This document shows, one piece after another, positions 1 to 8,214 of a DNA stretch of 56,244 bases (position 1 is the first letter of the stretch; each line of letters begins with the position of its first letter). Made by a program: the position numbers and the translations under genes. Source of the DNA: Balneola sp. (GTDB taxonomy: Bacteria; Bacteroidota; Rhodothermia; Balneolales; Balneolaceae); contig PBJO01000008.1 in the NCBI GenBank assembly GCA_002720745.1, positions 1 to 56,244 on the forward strand. The letters are read 5' to 3'. A model generated the notes under the pieces. It was given only the letters and a program-made list of their open reading frames with translations, was not told the origin of the DNA and did not search any database.

Positions 1-965
1 GGAGCATAGTTAAATTCCACTTCTTTTTCTTCTATGGCATGTGGGGCATGATCGGTACAAATCACATCGATAGTACCATCCTTTAATCCCTTTATCATGG
101 CATCTACGTCGTGCTGCGTACGCAATGGTGGATGCATTTTTACATTAGTACTAAAGTTGGTTTTCTCGACCTCTTCATCGGTCAAATGGAAATGATGAGG
201 GCATACCTCCGTAGTTACTGGAATCCCTTTGGCTTTGGCTTTTCGGACCAAATCAACCCCTTCTGCCGTACTGATGTGAGCTACATGAACGTGGCCTCCG
301 GTATATTCAGCAAGTAATATATCGCGAGCTATCATGACTTCTTCCGCTATGCCTGGGGTACCATCTACTCCTAATCTGGTGGAAACAGCCCCTTCATTCA
401 TATGTCCAGGTCTAGATAGACTAAGATCTTCTTCGTGATTGATAATTGGTGCATCCAACATTGAGGAATACTCTAAAGCTATTCGCATAACCTGCGCATC
501 ATAAACTGGGTCTCCATCATCACTGAACGCTACAGCCCCACCTTTTTTCATATCGGCCATTTCAGATATACTCTCACCTATTCGATGTTTGGTTACGCAA
601 CCAATGGGATGTACATCTACAGGAGTTTCTTTGGCTTTGGAGATGATGTACTCAACCACGTCTCTGGTATGTATGGCTGGATTTGTATTCGGCATACAAG
701 CGACAGCTGTAAATCCACCAAACGCAGCGGCAGCACAACCTTGCTTTATGGTTTCTTTATGCTCGTAGCCTGGCTCACGCAAATGTACATGCATATCCAT
801 CCATCCAGGGCTCACATAAGCCCCTTTAAAATCATAAGCATCTTCATCGTTATGAACAGATAATTCAGAGCCTATATCAGCTATAAGTCCATTGATAATA
901 CGAATGTTTTGAACTTGGTCAGTTAAAGTAGTGGACGTTACAATTCGGAGGTTTTTTAATAGCAT
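1..965 (-). CDS. pyrC: Dihydroorotase, truncated by the left edge
   Basis: Dihydroorotase closes N-carbamoyl-aspartate to dihydroorotate, the third step of pyrimidine synthesis in the cytoplasm. The reading frame starts at the ATG at 965 and stays open for 321 codons to the window edge, so the C-terminus is missing. The metal-binding motif DMHVHLREPGYEHKET is near residue 60 and TDHAPHA is close to the visible end; both are diagnostic of the cyclic amidohydrolase fold. The HLREPG form points to the type I branch (PyrC of Gram-positives and Bacteroidota) rather than the E. coli type. It diverges from xseA, with about 120 bp between the two starts. The function is secure; what follows downstream cannot be seen. 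Confidence 0.95.
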   Translation of the reverse strand, partial: MLLKNLRIVTSTTLTDQVQNIRIINGLIADIGSELSVHNDEDAYDFKGAYVSPGWMDMHVHLREPGYEHKETIKQGCAAAAFGGFTAVACMPNTNPAIHTRDVVEYIISKAKETPVDVHPIGCVTKHRIGESISEMADMKKGGAVAFSDDGDPVYDAQVMRIALEYSSMLDAPIINHEEDLSLSRPGHMNEGAVSTRLGVDGTPGIAEEVMIARDILLAEYTGGHVHVAHISTAEGVDLVRKAKAKGIPVTTEVCPHHFHLTDEEVEKTNFSTNVKMHPPLRTQHDVDAMIKGLKDGTIDVICTDHAPHAIEEKEVEFNYA

Positions 966-1086
966 GTTCGTACCTGAGCAGGCTTTATTTAATAGTAAGT
1001 ATAAGTGAGCGTTCAACCTGTAGGAGTAAATATACATAGAACAAAGCAAAGGATGTAGAAACATCTAAGATTTGCTATCTTTTGAT

Positions 1087-2283
1087 ATGGATTTACTTAA
1101 AATACCGAAGCAAAATATCCCAAATGTTAGCGAACTCACCCAACGCATTAAAGCACATTTAGAACAACACTTTATAAACATTAATGTACTCGGTGAATTA
1201 AGCAATGTTAAAAAAAGCTCAAACGGCCATATTTACTGCATACTAAAAGATTCCGACGCCCAATTACCTTGTGTTATGTGGAGAAACCAAGCTCAGAGGT
1301 ATGCTTCGCTCTTTAGTGATGGAAAAGAAGTGATTCTAAGAGGATCTATTCAAGTATATAAACCTCAAGGGAAATATCAATTCATCATTGAAGAAATGGA
1401 AGCAGTTGGCGTTGGGAATCTGCAAATAGAATTTGAGCGACTAAAGAAAAAATTAACCACTGAAGGACTATTCGATGCAAGCCATAAAAAACCACTCCCC
1501 CGTATCCCTACCAAAATTGGGGTGGTGAGTTCGCGTACAACTGCCGCCTTCCAAGATATAATATCCACCCTTTCTAACCGGTGGCCATTGGCCGAAATTT
1601 CTCTTTACCACGCTAGCGTACAAGGAGCAAGAGCTGCAGGAGAAATTTGTCAGGCCTTAGAATTTTTGGGGAAATCCAATGATCTTCAAGTTATCATTAT
1701 AGCTAGGGGAGGTGGATCACTCGAGGATCTATGGCCATTTAACGAGGAATCCGTAGCCCGCACTATTCATTCCTGTCCAATTCCGATAATCAGTGGAATT
1801 GGACACGAGATTGATTTCAGCTTATCAGATTTTGTAGCGGATCAGCGTGCGGCAACACCAACTCAAGCTGCTGTACTAGCTACACCGAATCGAGACGATG
1901 TGTTAGCTAGCTTGGATGAATGTGCTGAAAGACTTCATGGTCGCCTAGAGCAACGATGGAATCAGGCTAAGCAACGGGTTGACTATCTTACCAAGTCATA
2001 TGCCCTAAAGAAGGTACAAGAACGTTTACAAATTTCTGCTATGAGGGTTCGTAATAATCGACAATCCATAGAGCATCACTTGAGCCAACTTACACAGCAA
2101 AATAAAACCAACTTCATAAAGCTTGAGCACCGTTTAAAACGAATGAATCCTAATGAAGCCTTGGAAAAAGGATACACTCGAGTATGGCAAAACGGACAGT
2201 GGATTCGTCATTTAGAGGCTCTAAACTTAGAATCCTTTGTAGAAATTGAATTTAAGCAAGGACGCAAACGCTTCAATCCTTAA
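1087..2283 (+). CDS. xseA: Exodeoxyribonuclease VII large subunit
   Basis: This is the catalytic subunit of exonuclease VII, which degrades single-stranded DNA in both directions with the small subunit XseB. The product is 399 aa, a little shorter than E. coli XseA. The N-terminal OB-fold is at about 10-105 (LGELSNVKKSSNGHIYCILK). The catalytic domain follows, with PTKIGVVSSRTTAAFQDI and the conserved IIARGGGSLEDLWPFNEE and ISGIGHEIDFS motifs. A coiled-coil region precedes a short C-terminal LEKGYTRVW element. I chose the ATG at 1087. An in-frame TTG at 1072 would add five residues with no ribosome binding site. No xseB is seen next to it. It converges on pheA. Confidence 0.96.
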   Translation: MDLLKIPKQNIPNVSELTQRIKAHLEQHFININVLGELSNVKKSSNGHIYCILKDSDAQLPCVMWRNQAQRYASLFSDGKEVILRGSIQVYKPQGKYQFIIEEMEAVGVGNLQIEFERLKKKLTTEGLFDASHKKPLPRIPTKIGVVSSRTTAAFQDIISTLSNRWPLAEISLYHASVQGARAAGEICQALEFLGKSNDLQVIIIARGGGSLEDLWPFNEESVARTIHSCPIPIISGIGHEIDFSLSDFVADQRAATPTQAAVLATPNRDDVLASLDECAERLHGRLEQRWNQAKQRVDYLTKSYALKKVQERLQISAMRVRNNRQSIEHHLSQLTQQNKTNFIKLEHRLKRMNPNEALEKGYTRVWQNGQWIRHLEALNLESFVEIEFKQGRKRFNP

Positions 2284-2342
2284 TCGCATTAAGCTAAATC
2301 TGCTAAGGTAGCATCACTCTTTGTTAAGAATGTTTCATTTTT

Positions 2343-3503
2343 TTATCTGCTTTTGTAGCGTTGATCGCCATTTAATTGCTTTGGATAACTACCAAATATT
2401 TTTACTTCCAATGCCTCATCTCGTAATTCATCTATTGCAATTGAAGTACGACTGTCGAATACATTAGCTTCAATATCTACATAGAATGAATACCGAAAAG
2501 GTTCATTTATTCGAGGTCGAGATTCTAACTTACACACATTAATCCCATGCCTATGAAAGATATTTAGACATTCAACCAAGGACCCCTCTTGATGCGAAGT
2601 TACCATCATAAGAGATGTTTTTGAAGGGAATTGTGGATCTACTTCAATGGCTTCACGAGATACCACCACAAATCGGGTATAATTCTCTAGTTGATTAGCA
2701 ATATCATGTTCAATAATATGAAGGCCATATAATTCTGCGGCATGTGCACCAGCTATTGCGGCTTGTGATAGATTTCCGTCCTCGAGAACCCGTTTAGCTG
2801 AAATAGCAGTATCTAGGTAGGATTCCACAGTGCATCTAGGAAGGCGAGATAAAAAATGTGTACATTGTTCAATAGCTTTAGGATGGGAAAAGATTCGTCT
2901 AATTTTATTGACATCAACTGGCTCAACTGCCAATAAACAATGAACAATTTTAATAATTTCTTCTCCAATAATATGCAAATCGGACACTCCCAAAATATCG
3001 TAAATATCATTTATAGAACCTGCTGTAGTATTTTCAATGGGTAACATGGCATAATCCACCTGCTCGTCCTTTAATGCACGAGCGGCTTCTTTAAAGGTGT
3101 CGTACCCATAATAGTCGACACGTTTATGTCGCTCCTCAAAATGCCGCACAGCCGCAAGATGGCTATAAGCTCCATCTGTACCTTGGTAACTAACTTTTAT
3201 ATAACCTTGGCCATTTTTATTTTGAAGGTCCACTAAAGAATGTGTTTGATAGCGCACTGAGTTAGTAATGATTTCTCTAAATAAATGCTCAGCATAATAC
3301 CGGTCTAAGCCAACTTCATTGGCAAAATCACGAATTTTATTGAGTAGTTTTTCTTCCCTTTCTAAATCTCTAATGCCACTATTATTAGCAAGTTTTAATG
3401 CCGCAACTTCTTTAACAACTTGTTGACGTTGGGCTAATGCTTTAATGATACTTTTGTCAATATCATCTAGTCTGTTTCGTATAGAGTATAGCTTTTCGTT
3501 CAT
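2343..3503 (-). CDS. pheA: Bifunctional chorismate mutase / prephenate dehydratase
   Basis: The P-protein converts chorismate to prephenate and then phenylpyruvate, the committed route to phenylalanine. At 386 aa it has the usual length of the fused enzyme. The AroQ-type chorismate mutase domain is at about 1-90 (RNRLDDIDKSIIKAL). The prephenate dehydratase domain is at about 103-282, with YQGTDGAYSHLA, LPIENTTAGS and the catalytic TRF triplet at 276-278. The ACT regulatory domain is at about 295-370, with ESRP at 327-330, the motif that binds phenylalanine for feedback inhibition. It is monocistronic, with tail-to-tail spacing of about 60 bp from xseA. No terminator hairpin is obvious in that gap. 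Confidence 0.97.
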   Translation of the reverse strand: MNEKLYSIRNRLDDIDKSIIKALAQRQQVVKEVAALKLANNSGIRDLEREEKLLNKIRDFANEVGLDRYYAEHLFREIITNSVRYQTHSLVDLQNKNGQGYIKVSYQGTDGAYSHLAAVRHFEERHKRVDYYGYDTFKEAARALKDEQVDYAMLPIENTTAGSINDIYDILGVSDLHIIGEEIIKIVHCLLAVEPVDVNKIRRIFSHPKAIEQCTHFLSRLPRCTVESYLDTAISAKRVLEDGNLSQAAIAGAHAAELYGLHIIEHDIANQLENYTRFVVVSREAIEVDPQFPSKTSLMMVTSHQEGSLVECLNIFHRHGINVCKLESRPRINEPFRYSFYVDIEANVFDSRTSIAIDELRDEALEVKIFGSYPKQLNGDQRYKSR

Positions 3504-3861
3504 TTTTTAATTACTAAAAACATAGTGGCTGTTAATGAGGTAAGATCTTGAAGTACAATAGGCATGCAAAAGTATGGAAATTAATTATTGATATGAATGC
3601 AGAATATAGCACAAATTTTCCCTTTTCAGAACCTGTATTATGAACTAGTAAATAGCTATCCATAAGTAGGGGGAATTTTTGTTAGTTCTTCATATAAAGT
3701 TCATATTTAGACTATAATTTATGTTTCAATTTGGATTGTAAGTTTTGGCAACTAGCCATTCACACTTTAAAATACCTCTGGAAATTTTAAGATTTTTTAA
3801 ATAAGTGTGCACACCACTTACTCATTCTTATATCAATTATCATTTATCAAACTTACACATC
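3504..3861. other. 358-bp intergenic region with the azurin promoter
   Basis: This gap lies between the pheA start (leftward) and the azurin start (rightward). I see no convincing coding frame in it. Its recognisable content is the paired 11-bp repeat and TATAAT hexamer at 3689-3718, which face the azurin. Transcription from there gives an untranslated leader of roughly 140 nt before the ATG at 3862. No riboswitch fold is evident in that leader. Confidence 0.5.
3689..3718 (+). promoter_or_regulatory. Paired 11-bp direct repeat plus TATAAT upstream of azurin
   Basis: TTCATATAAAG (3689-3699) is followed without a gap by TTCATATTTAG (3700-3710). After 2 nt comes TATAAT (3713-3718). Two 11-bp direct repeats overlapping the -35 position are the usual layout for activators of the OmpR/PhoB family. 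The hemA site at 36212-36241 has the same repeats, phase and spacing to TATAAT and matches at 22 of 30 bases. The promoter call is fairly firm; the regulator is inferred. Confidence 0.55.
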
Positions 3862-4335
3862 ATGTCAATACTAATTAGTGCTTTAATCGGCTTAACCTAC
3901 ACATTTACCAATGCATTTATTCTCAGCTCTCCTGCCGTCAGTGAAATAGAGAATTCAAACGATAAAGTTCAAATCGTAATTGAAAGTAACGATCAAATGC
4001 GCTTCAACCTTTCTGAGATTACAGTAAAACATGGACAAATAGTTGTGTTAACTCTTAAACATGTGGGTAAATTACCTAAAGCTGCGATGGGTCATAATTG
4101 GGTTCTGCTCCGACCCGATACTGACTTAGCTACTTTTGCTATGTCAGCCATGAAAGCCAAAGATAATGAATATGTACCGGTAGAGGCTCCTGAAGTTATG
4201 GTAAACACAATATTATTAGGCGGTGGAGAAATGACTACGATTGAGTTCGAGGCACCGGCACCAGGTTCTTATTCATTTATTTGCAGCTTTCCAGGTCATT
4301 ATGCCTTAATGCAAGGAACGTTTACAGTAGAGTAA
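3862..4335 (+). CDS. Azurin-type blue copper protein
   Basis: Azurins are small periplasmic electron carriers with a type 1 copper site. All four ligands can be read in this 157-aa product: His78 in MGHNW, then Cys141, His146 and Met150 in FICSFPGHYALM, giving the C-x4-H-x3-M spacing of azurin. The N-terminus (SILISALIGLTYTFTNA) is hydrophobic but lacks positive charges, so it is an atypical signal peptide. I chose the ATG at 3862. An upstream in-frame GTG at 3805 would add 19 residues with two histidines and no typical n-region. A short hairpin follows the gene. A likely partner is a c-type cytochrome, consistent with the ccm genes at the right end of the window, but that is inference. Confidence 0.93.
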   Translation: MSILISALIGLTYTFTNAFILSSPAVSEIENSNDKVQIVIESNDQMRFNLSEITVKHGQIVVLTLKHVGKLPKAAMGHNWVLLRPDTDLATFAMSAMKAKDNEYVPVEAPEVMVNTILLGGGEMTTIEFEAPAPGSYSFICSFPGHYALMQGTFTVE

Positions 4336-4370
4336 GGTTTTCATTACATTCCTCATTATTAAGAGAGCAT

Positions 4371-4395
4371 AGTACCCCTAGGTACTTATTTATTT
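4371..4395 (+). terminator. Short hairpin with T-rich tail after azurin
   Basis: AGTACC (4371-4376) and GGTACT (4381-4386) form a perfect 6-bp stem with the loop CCTA. The tail TATTTATTT follows. The stem is short for a strong terminator, but it sits between azurin and the next same-strand gene in the expected place. Confidence 0.4.
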
Positions 4396-4432
4396 CCGTT
4401 CGCTGAATTTTATACGTAAGATTAGTCGATTC

Positions 4433-4846
4433 ATGAACAATACTTTCAAAACGCCGGTTAAAAGTCGTCGTGGGCTTTCCTTTTTTGTCGGATTCATTGG
4501 TGCTTATATAGTACCAATTGGGCTTAATAATCTTTTGATAGCAATAGGTCTTAGAGAAACCTTTAGCGCAACCAATACCGAGTATATTGCGTATTGTTTA
4601 TCCGGTTTACTCTTAGGATATATCACAGTGTCCATAACACCAGTACACAGGGCGCGCATACTTTCCTACTTGATTGGTAGTATACTGTTAATGGATACCA
4701 TTGCTTTTTTTTCGGGTCGGCTACCCTTGACTTTTCTGATTGACCGTATCGTTTTCTTGAGTTCATTCAGTTTTACAGGCATTTTGAGCGTATTAATGTT
4801 TAATGATTCCAGGGTCGACTCAAAATCTAATACCGGTAATAATTAA
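4433..4846 (+). CDS. Small integral membrane protein, unknown function
   Basis: I do not recognise this 137-aa protein. It has a basic N-terminus (KTPVKSRRG) and about four hydrophobic segments near residues 16-38, 50-68, 76-94 and 98-122. Basic residues lie in the loops and the C-terminus is polar. No catalytic motif is visible. It follows azurin on the same strand at about 100 bp, with a weak hairpin between, so co-expression is possible but not shown. Translation begins at the ATG at 4433. Confidence 0.6.
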   Translation: MNNTFKTPVKSRRGLSFFVGFIGAYIVPIGLNNLLIAIGLRETFSATNTEYIAYCLSGLLLGYITVSITPVHRARILSYLIGSILLMDTIAFFSGRLPLTFLIDRIVFLSSFSFTGILSVLMFNDSRVDSKSNTGNN

Positions 4847-4863
4847 GCTACACTGAAGCGTAA

Positions 4864-5040
4864 TTATTCGATTCGTTCAAGTAATTCTTGTCGATCCATT
4901 TGCAAATATACATTTGTAAGTGATTCCTTAGAGGTACATTCCAGTACAGCTAATAGAGTTTGCAATTCTACCTCCTCTGGATAGGTTGGTGGAATAAAGG
5001 TTAATATAACCTGTTCAAACAAGCCCGAATCTACCGCATC
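4864..5040 (-). pseudogene. 58-codon open frame without a good start, probably a gene remnant
   Basis: On the minus strand a frame runs from just after a TAA at 5041-5043 to a stop at 4864-4866. It reads as protein-like sequence, with segments such as GLFEQVILTFIPPTYPEEVE and QMDRQELLERIE. It has no ATG near its beginning; the first candidate is a TTG at about 5022. It fills most of the gap between the membrane protein and the CNNM/CBS gene. The likeliest reading is the surviving C-terminus of a decayed gene, or a short protein using TTG. I recognise no family. Confidence 0.3.
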
Positions 5041-5098
5041 TTAACCATGAGCTATGATACCTATAAATTAATCTGAGATGTTACATCATGACCTAATT

Positions 5099-6382
5099 TC
5101 AATCACTATCTATAACAACCATTTTTACGGTCTCAATTCTACTTTGTGTCGCTTTACTAATAATGAATCTTAATTCATCGATAATAAACTCTTCATTCAC
5201 TCGTGGAATTCGACCTAAATGGTTGATTATATATCCCGCAAGAGTGTCGTACTCATTTGGTTCTTCAGGAATATTTACTTCCTCAAATTTTTGATTGAGT
5301 TCTTCTATCTCTACGTTTCCACTGACAATGTATGTATGCTCAGCAATACGTTTCATGATTTCATCTTCCACATCATGTTCGTCCTGAATATCTCCAACTA
5401 GTTCTTCTAGCACATCTTCTATAGTGACCATCCCAGCAGTTCCACCATATTCATCAAGTACTATAGCTACTGATAAGTTTTCCTGTCTAAATTCTGCCAA
5501 TAAATTCTTTGATCTCTTTGTATAGGGTACTAATTTAATCGGACGTAATATTTCTTGTATGGTTTTTGGGTTGTTAAATAAATCATATGCATATACAACA
5601 CCAATCACATCATCAATAGATTCTTTATATACGGGTAACTTTGAGTGACCCGAACTTATAAATAGCTGACTCACCTCCACTATTGAGGTCTTTTTTTCTA
5701 CGGCTTCTATTTCAATCCTAGGAACCATACTCTCTTTTACACGTTTATTAGACAACTCGAGTACATTATGTAATATCTCTGAATCATCCTGATCCAAGTC
5801 TCCATTTCCTCCGCTATCCCTAAGTTCTTGGACAATCCGTTCGACATCTTGCCGCCGATATATTAGAGAGGTACTCTCTGATTGATTAGAAATTAAGGAG
5901 ATTATTTGGCGTGAAGCTCCATCGGCAATAATGATTAAAGGCCGTAACGCAACATGCAATATTCGGAGTGGTAAAGCTATAAAGTGTATGAGGTAATCTG
6001 CTTGTGCTCTAAATATGGCTTTTGGTAAGATTTCACCAAAAATCATAACCAAAATAGAGGCTAGAACCGTCTGTAAGCTCAGAACCATGAGCTCACTTGG
6101 AAGTTCCCCAATGTAATCGAGATATATCTGAGTAATTGGTTCTGCTAAGAATATGGCCATCAAAGTAGCATAGATCACATTGACAATATTATTTCCCACC
6201 AATGTTGTGGTCAGAAAGGTTTCTGGCCGATTTTTAAAAAAATCAATGGCTTTTGCCATCAAATTAGTTCGTCGCGATACTACTTCTAGTTTAAGCTTGT
6301 TAGCGGAAACAAAGGCGATTTCAGAACCCGAAAAAAAACCACTCAATACCAAAGTTCCAAGAATTAGAAGCCACTCATTCAT
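5099..6382 (-). CDS. HlyC/CorC-family membrane protein (CNNM, CBS pair, CorC_HlyC)
   Basis: This family comprises membrane proteins with a transporter-like CNNM (DUF21) domain and cytoplasmic CBS regulation, linked to magnesium or cobalt efflux. The 427-aa product shows CNNM with about four membrane segments (1-190, LSGFFSGSEIAFVSANKLK). A CBS pair follows at about 210-330 (MVPRIEIEAVE, LPVYKESIDDVIGVV, VDEYGGTAGMVTIEDVLEE-like region). The CorC/HlyC domain is at about 345-425 (YIVSGNVEIEELNQKF). It resembles gliding protein GldE and other hemolysin C homologues equally, so I give no symbol. The true substrate is unknown. It is separated by about 80 bp from the next leftward gene. Confidence 0.9.
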   Translation of the reverse strand: MNEWLLILGTLVLSGFFSGSEIAFVSANKLKLEVVSRRTNLMAKAIDFFKNRPETFLTTTLVGNNIVNVIYATLMAIFLAEPITQIYLDYIGELPSELMVLSLQTVLASILVMIFGEILPKAIFRAQADYLIHFIALPLRILHVALRPLIIIADGASRQIISLISNQSESTSLIYRRQDVERIVQELRDSGGNGDLDQDDSEILHNVLELSNKRVKESMVPRIEIEAVEKKTSIVEVSQLFISSGHSKLPVYKESIDDVIGVVYAYDLFNNPKTIQEILRPIKLVPYTKRSKNLLAEFRQENLSVAIVLDEYGGTAGMVTIEDVLEELVGDIQDEHDVEDEIMKRIAEHTYIVSGNVEIEELNQKFEEVNIPEEPNEYDTLAGYIINHLGRIPRVNEEFIIDELRFIISKATQSRIETVKMVVIDSD

Positions 6383-6461
6383 TTCGCGGCCCCATTAGAT
6401 GTGTAGTTTACAGATAATCTACTCGATGGAGGTTCGTCGTTCATTAATTAAATATTGATTC

Positions 6462-7271
6462 TCATTTATTCTGAAACTCAGGCTTTCTTTTATCTATAAA
6501 GGCATTAATACCTTCCTCAAGGTCACGAGTTTCGAAAAGCTTAGCAAACAGCTCGGCTTCTTTCTCAAAAAATTCTTGTGAATACGAGCCCTGTCGAGAC
6601 TTCATGGCAAAAATAATACTTTTTACGGCTAAAGGTGCCATAGAACATAATGGGGCAATCCATTTTTTTGCTTGATCCAATACTTCTTCGTTTTCATTAT
6701 CTAATATAGCATTAAATATCCCTACATTTACCCCTTGGTTTGCAGAAACTGTTTTAGCTGTAGTCATCCATTCCATTGCTTTGGCATATCCAATTAGGTG
6801 CGGCAGGCGAACGGTTCCACCAAAGCCAGGAATCAAGCCCAACTTTACCTCTGGAAAGCCTATAATAGCATTTGGTGCCGCTAGTCTGAAGTCACAGGCA
6901 ATGGCCAATTCAGCACCGCCTCCCAATGCATAACCCTCGACAAGCGCCACAGTAGGTACAGGCAGCTGTTCTATCTTTTTAAAAATACGCTGCCCTCTGC
7001 TAGATATACTCTGTGCCTCAGCCTTTACTTTTCCTTTAAATTCTTTAATATCAGCACCCGCAGCAAACGCCTTATCCCCTGCTCCCTGTAATATAATGCA
7101 GCGTATTAGGTTAGTTGACTGCTCCAATGTAGAATGAATTTTGGTCGACCATACATCTAATTCCTTGAGTACATCAGTATTTAATACATTTAAGACCTTT
7201 GGCCTATTAATGGTTAAAACTGCTATGTTTCCCTGAACTTCCCAAATAAGATGCTCAAATAATTGTTGCAT
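6462..7271 (-). CDS. Enoyl-CoA hydratase / isomerase family protein
   Basis: This is a crotonase-fold enzyme, probably hydrating 2-enoyl-CoA in beta-oxidation or amino-acid breakdown. At 269 aa it has typical length. The oxyanion-hole elements are AFAAGADI (69-75) and YALGGGAELAIACDF (114-128). Both glutamates needed for hydratase activity are present: Glu121 in GGGAEL and Glu141 in GFPEVKLG. That argues for a true hydratase rather than an isomerase or hydrolase. No other beta-oxidation gene is adjacent, so the in vivo substrate is open. The upstream pspA gene on the same strand ends about 150 bp away. Confidence 0.92.
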   Translation of the reverse strand: MQQLFEHLIWEVQGNIAVLTINRPKVLNVLNTDVLKELDVWSTKIHSTLEQSTNLIRCIILQGAGDKAFAAGADIKEFKGKVKAEAQSISSRGQRIFKKIEQLPVPTVALVEGYALGGGAELAIACDFRLAAPNAIIGFPEVKLGLIPGFGGTVRLPHLIGYAKAMEWMTTAKTVSANQGVNVGIFNAILDNENEEVLDQAKKWIAPLCSMAPLAVKSIIFAMKSRQGSYSQEFFEKEAELFAKLFETRDLEEGINAFIDKRKPEFQNK

Positions 7272-7276
7272 AGCTA

Positions 7277-7387
7277 TTACCTCATTTCCTTCTTGGCTGA
7301 GCTATTTGGGTTGGCTAAACCGATTGAATCAGAAATACCACTAGTGGCCGATCCTTCATTTAAGATAGTATGATCCAAAAAATCCAT
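7277..7387 (-). CDS. Candidate 36-aa ORF between pspA and the hydratase
   Basis: The gap between pspA and the hydratase holds an open minus-strand frame. It overlaps the end of pspA in a different phase and ends at a TAA (7277-7279), five bases before the hydratase start. From the ATG at 7387 it encodes 36 aa beginning MDFLDHTILNEGSATSGI and ending KKEMR; a TTG at 7411 would add eight residues. It is polar and Ser/Gly-rich. It could be a tiny translationally coupled protein, or a C-terminal tail of PspA lost through a frameshift. Evidence is weak: open frame, position and plausible composition only. Confidence 0.25.
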   Translation of the reverse strand: MDFLDHTILNEGSATSGISDSIGLANPNSSAKKEMR

Positions 7388-7418
7388 ACTGTGAGATGCT
7401 TCATTAATCAATTCAGCT

Positions 7419-8135
7419 TCATTTATTCTTATCAACTGTTCCACTGAGTAGTCTCTTTTTTATCTCTACACTTTCAGGATTCATTTCTAATTTAAACTGC
7501 TCTACCAACTCATGCGCCCTTAATTTTTCAGCATTCGCTTCTATTTCCATAGTTTGAGTATCAAGACTCTCAAGGGCAACTTCCATTCTTGCTTCATTTT
7601 TGGCTGATTCTTCGTTGAGGCGATTGATCATCTCGTCATGTGTCTGGTCTATTCCACCCACCTCAAACTGCTCTAAGGTATCAGCTATTTTCGCCTGCCA
7701 TTCCGAGCGCTCACTTGCTCTGAGAGCTTCTTTTGCTTCTTCAATTTTACGGTCTTTTTCACGCATGAATACCTCTTTAATTTTCAAGGCTTTTTCATAA
7801 GCTTTTTCAGCAAATTCTAACTGGTTCTTGGTTGAGATAAGGTCTGCCTTTGCCTTTTCTAATTGTAAGGCATACCCTTCAGCTATATCGTCCCTATTAA
7901 CTTGAATGGCTGATTTGATTTTTCTAGTAAGATCTTGCACTCTTAGATTTCCCCTACTAGTCTCGTTTTTAAGCATGATTAAATTAGCCTTGACCGTAGC
8001 TATATTCTCATTCATTTGAGGGATCTGGTCATTTAATTCACGAATATTTTGCTCTAGAATCAATTTTGGAATTTCCATAGAGCTTACTACACCCCCGAAA
8101 AGAGATTTGATGGCTCGAATAAAACGTTGAAACAT
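7419..8135 (-). CDS. pspA: PspA/IM30 (Vipp1) family membrane-maintenance protein
   Basis: PspA/IM30 proteins are ESCRT-III-like coiled-coil proteins that assemble on stressed inner membranes. The product is 238 aa. It begins with the amphipathic helix MFQRFIRAIKSLFGGVVSSM and continues with ME.PKLILEQNIRELNDQI, the family's usual opening. Long charged heptad-like helices run to about residue 215. No pspF, pspB or pspC is nearby, so control is not the enterobacterial kind. A possible sigma70-like promoter is at 8181-8209. The symbol marks the family; Vipp1-like assignment is equally possible. Confidence 0.9.
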   Translation of the reverse strand: MFQRFIRAIKSLFGGVVSSMEIPKLILEQNIRELNDQIPQMNENIATVKANLIMLKNETSRGNLRVQDLTRKIKSAIQVNRDDIAEGYALQLEKAKADLISTKNQLEFAEKAYEKALKIKEVFMREKDRKIEEAKEALRASERSEWQAKIADTLEQFEVGGIDQTHDEMINRLNEESAKNEARMEVALESLDTQTMEIEANAEKLRAHELVEQFKLEMNPESVEIKKRLLSGTVDKNK

Positions 8136-8180
8136 AAGTTTTGGAGTATTTAGATTAATTGATTAAGACTATTAGTAGTT

Positions 8181-8209
8181 ATTATAATGTATTTAAAATT
8201 ACGGATAAA
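8181..8209 (-). promoter_or_regulatory. Candidate sigma70-type promoter for pspA
   Basis: On the minus strand TTTATC (8204-8209) and TATAAT (8181-8186) are separated by 17 nt. The start codon of pspA (8135) lies about 45 nt downstream. The -10 is perfect and the -35 poor. Confidence 0.4.
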
Positions 8210-8214
8210 CTCAG

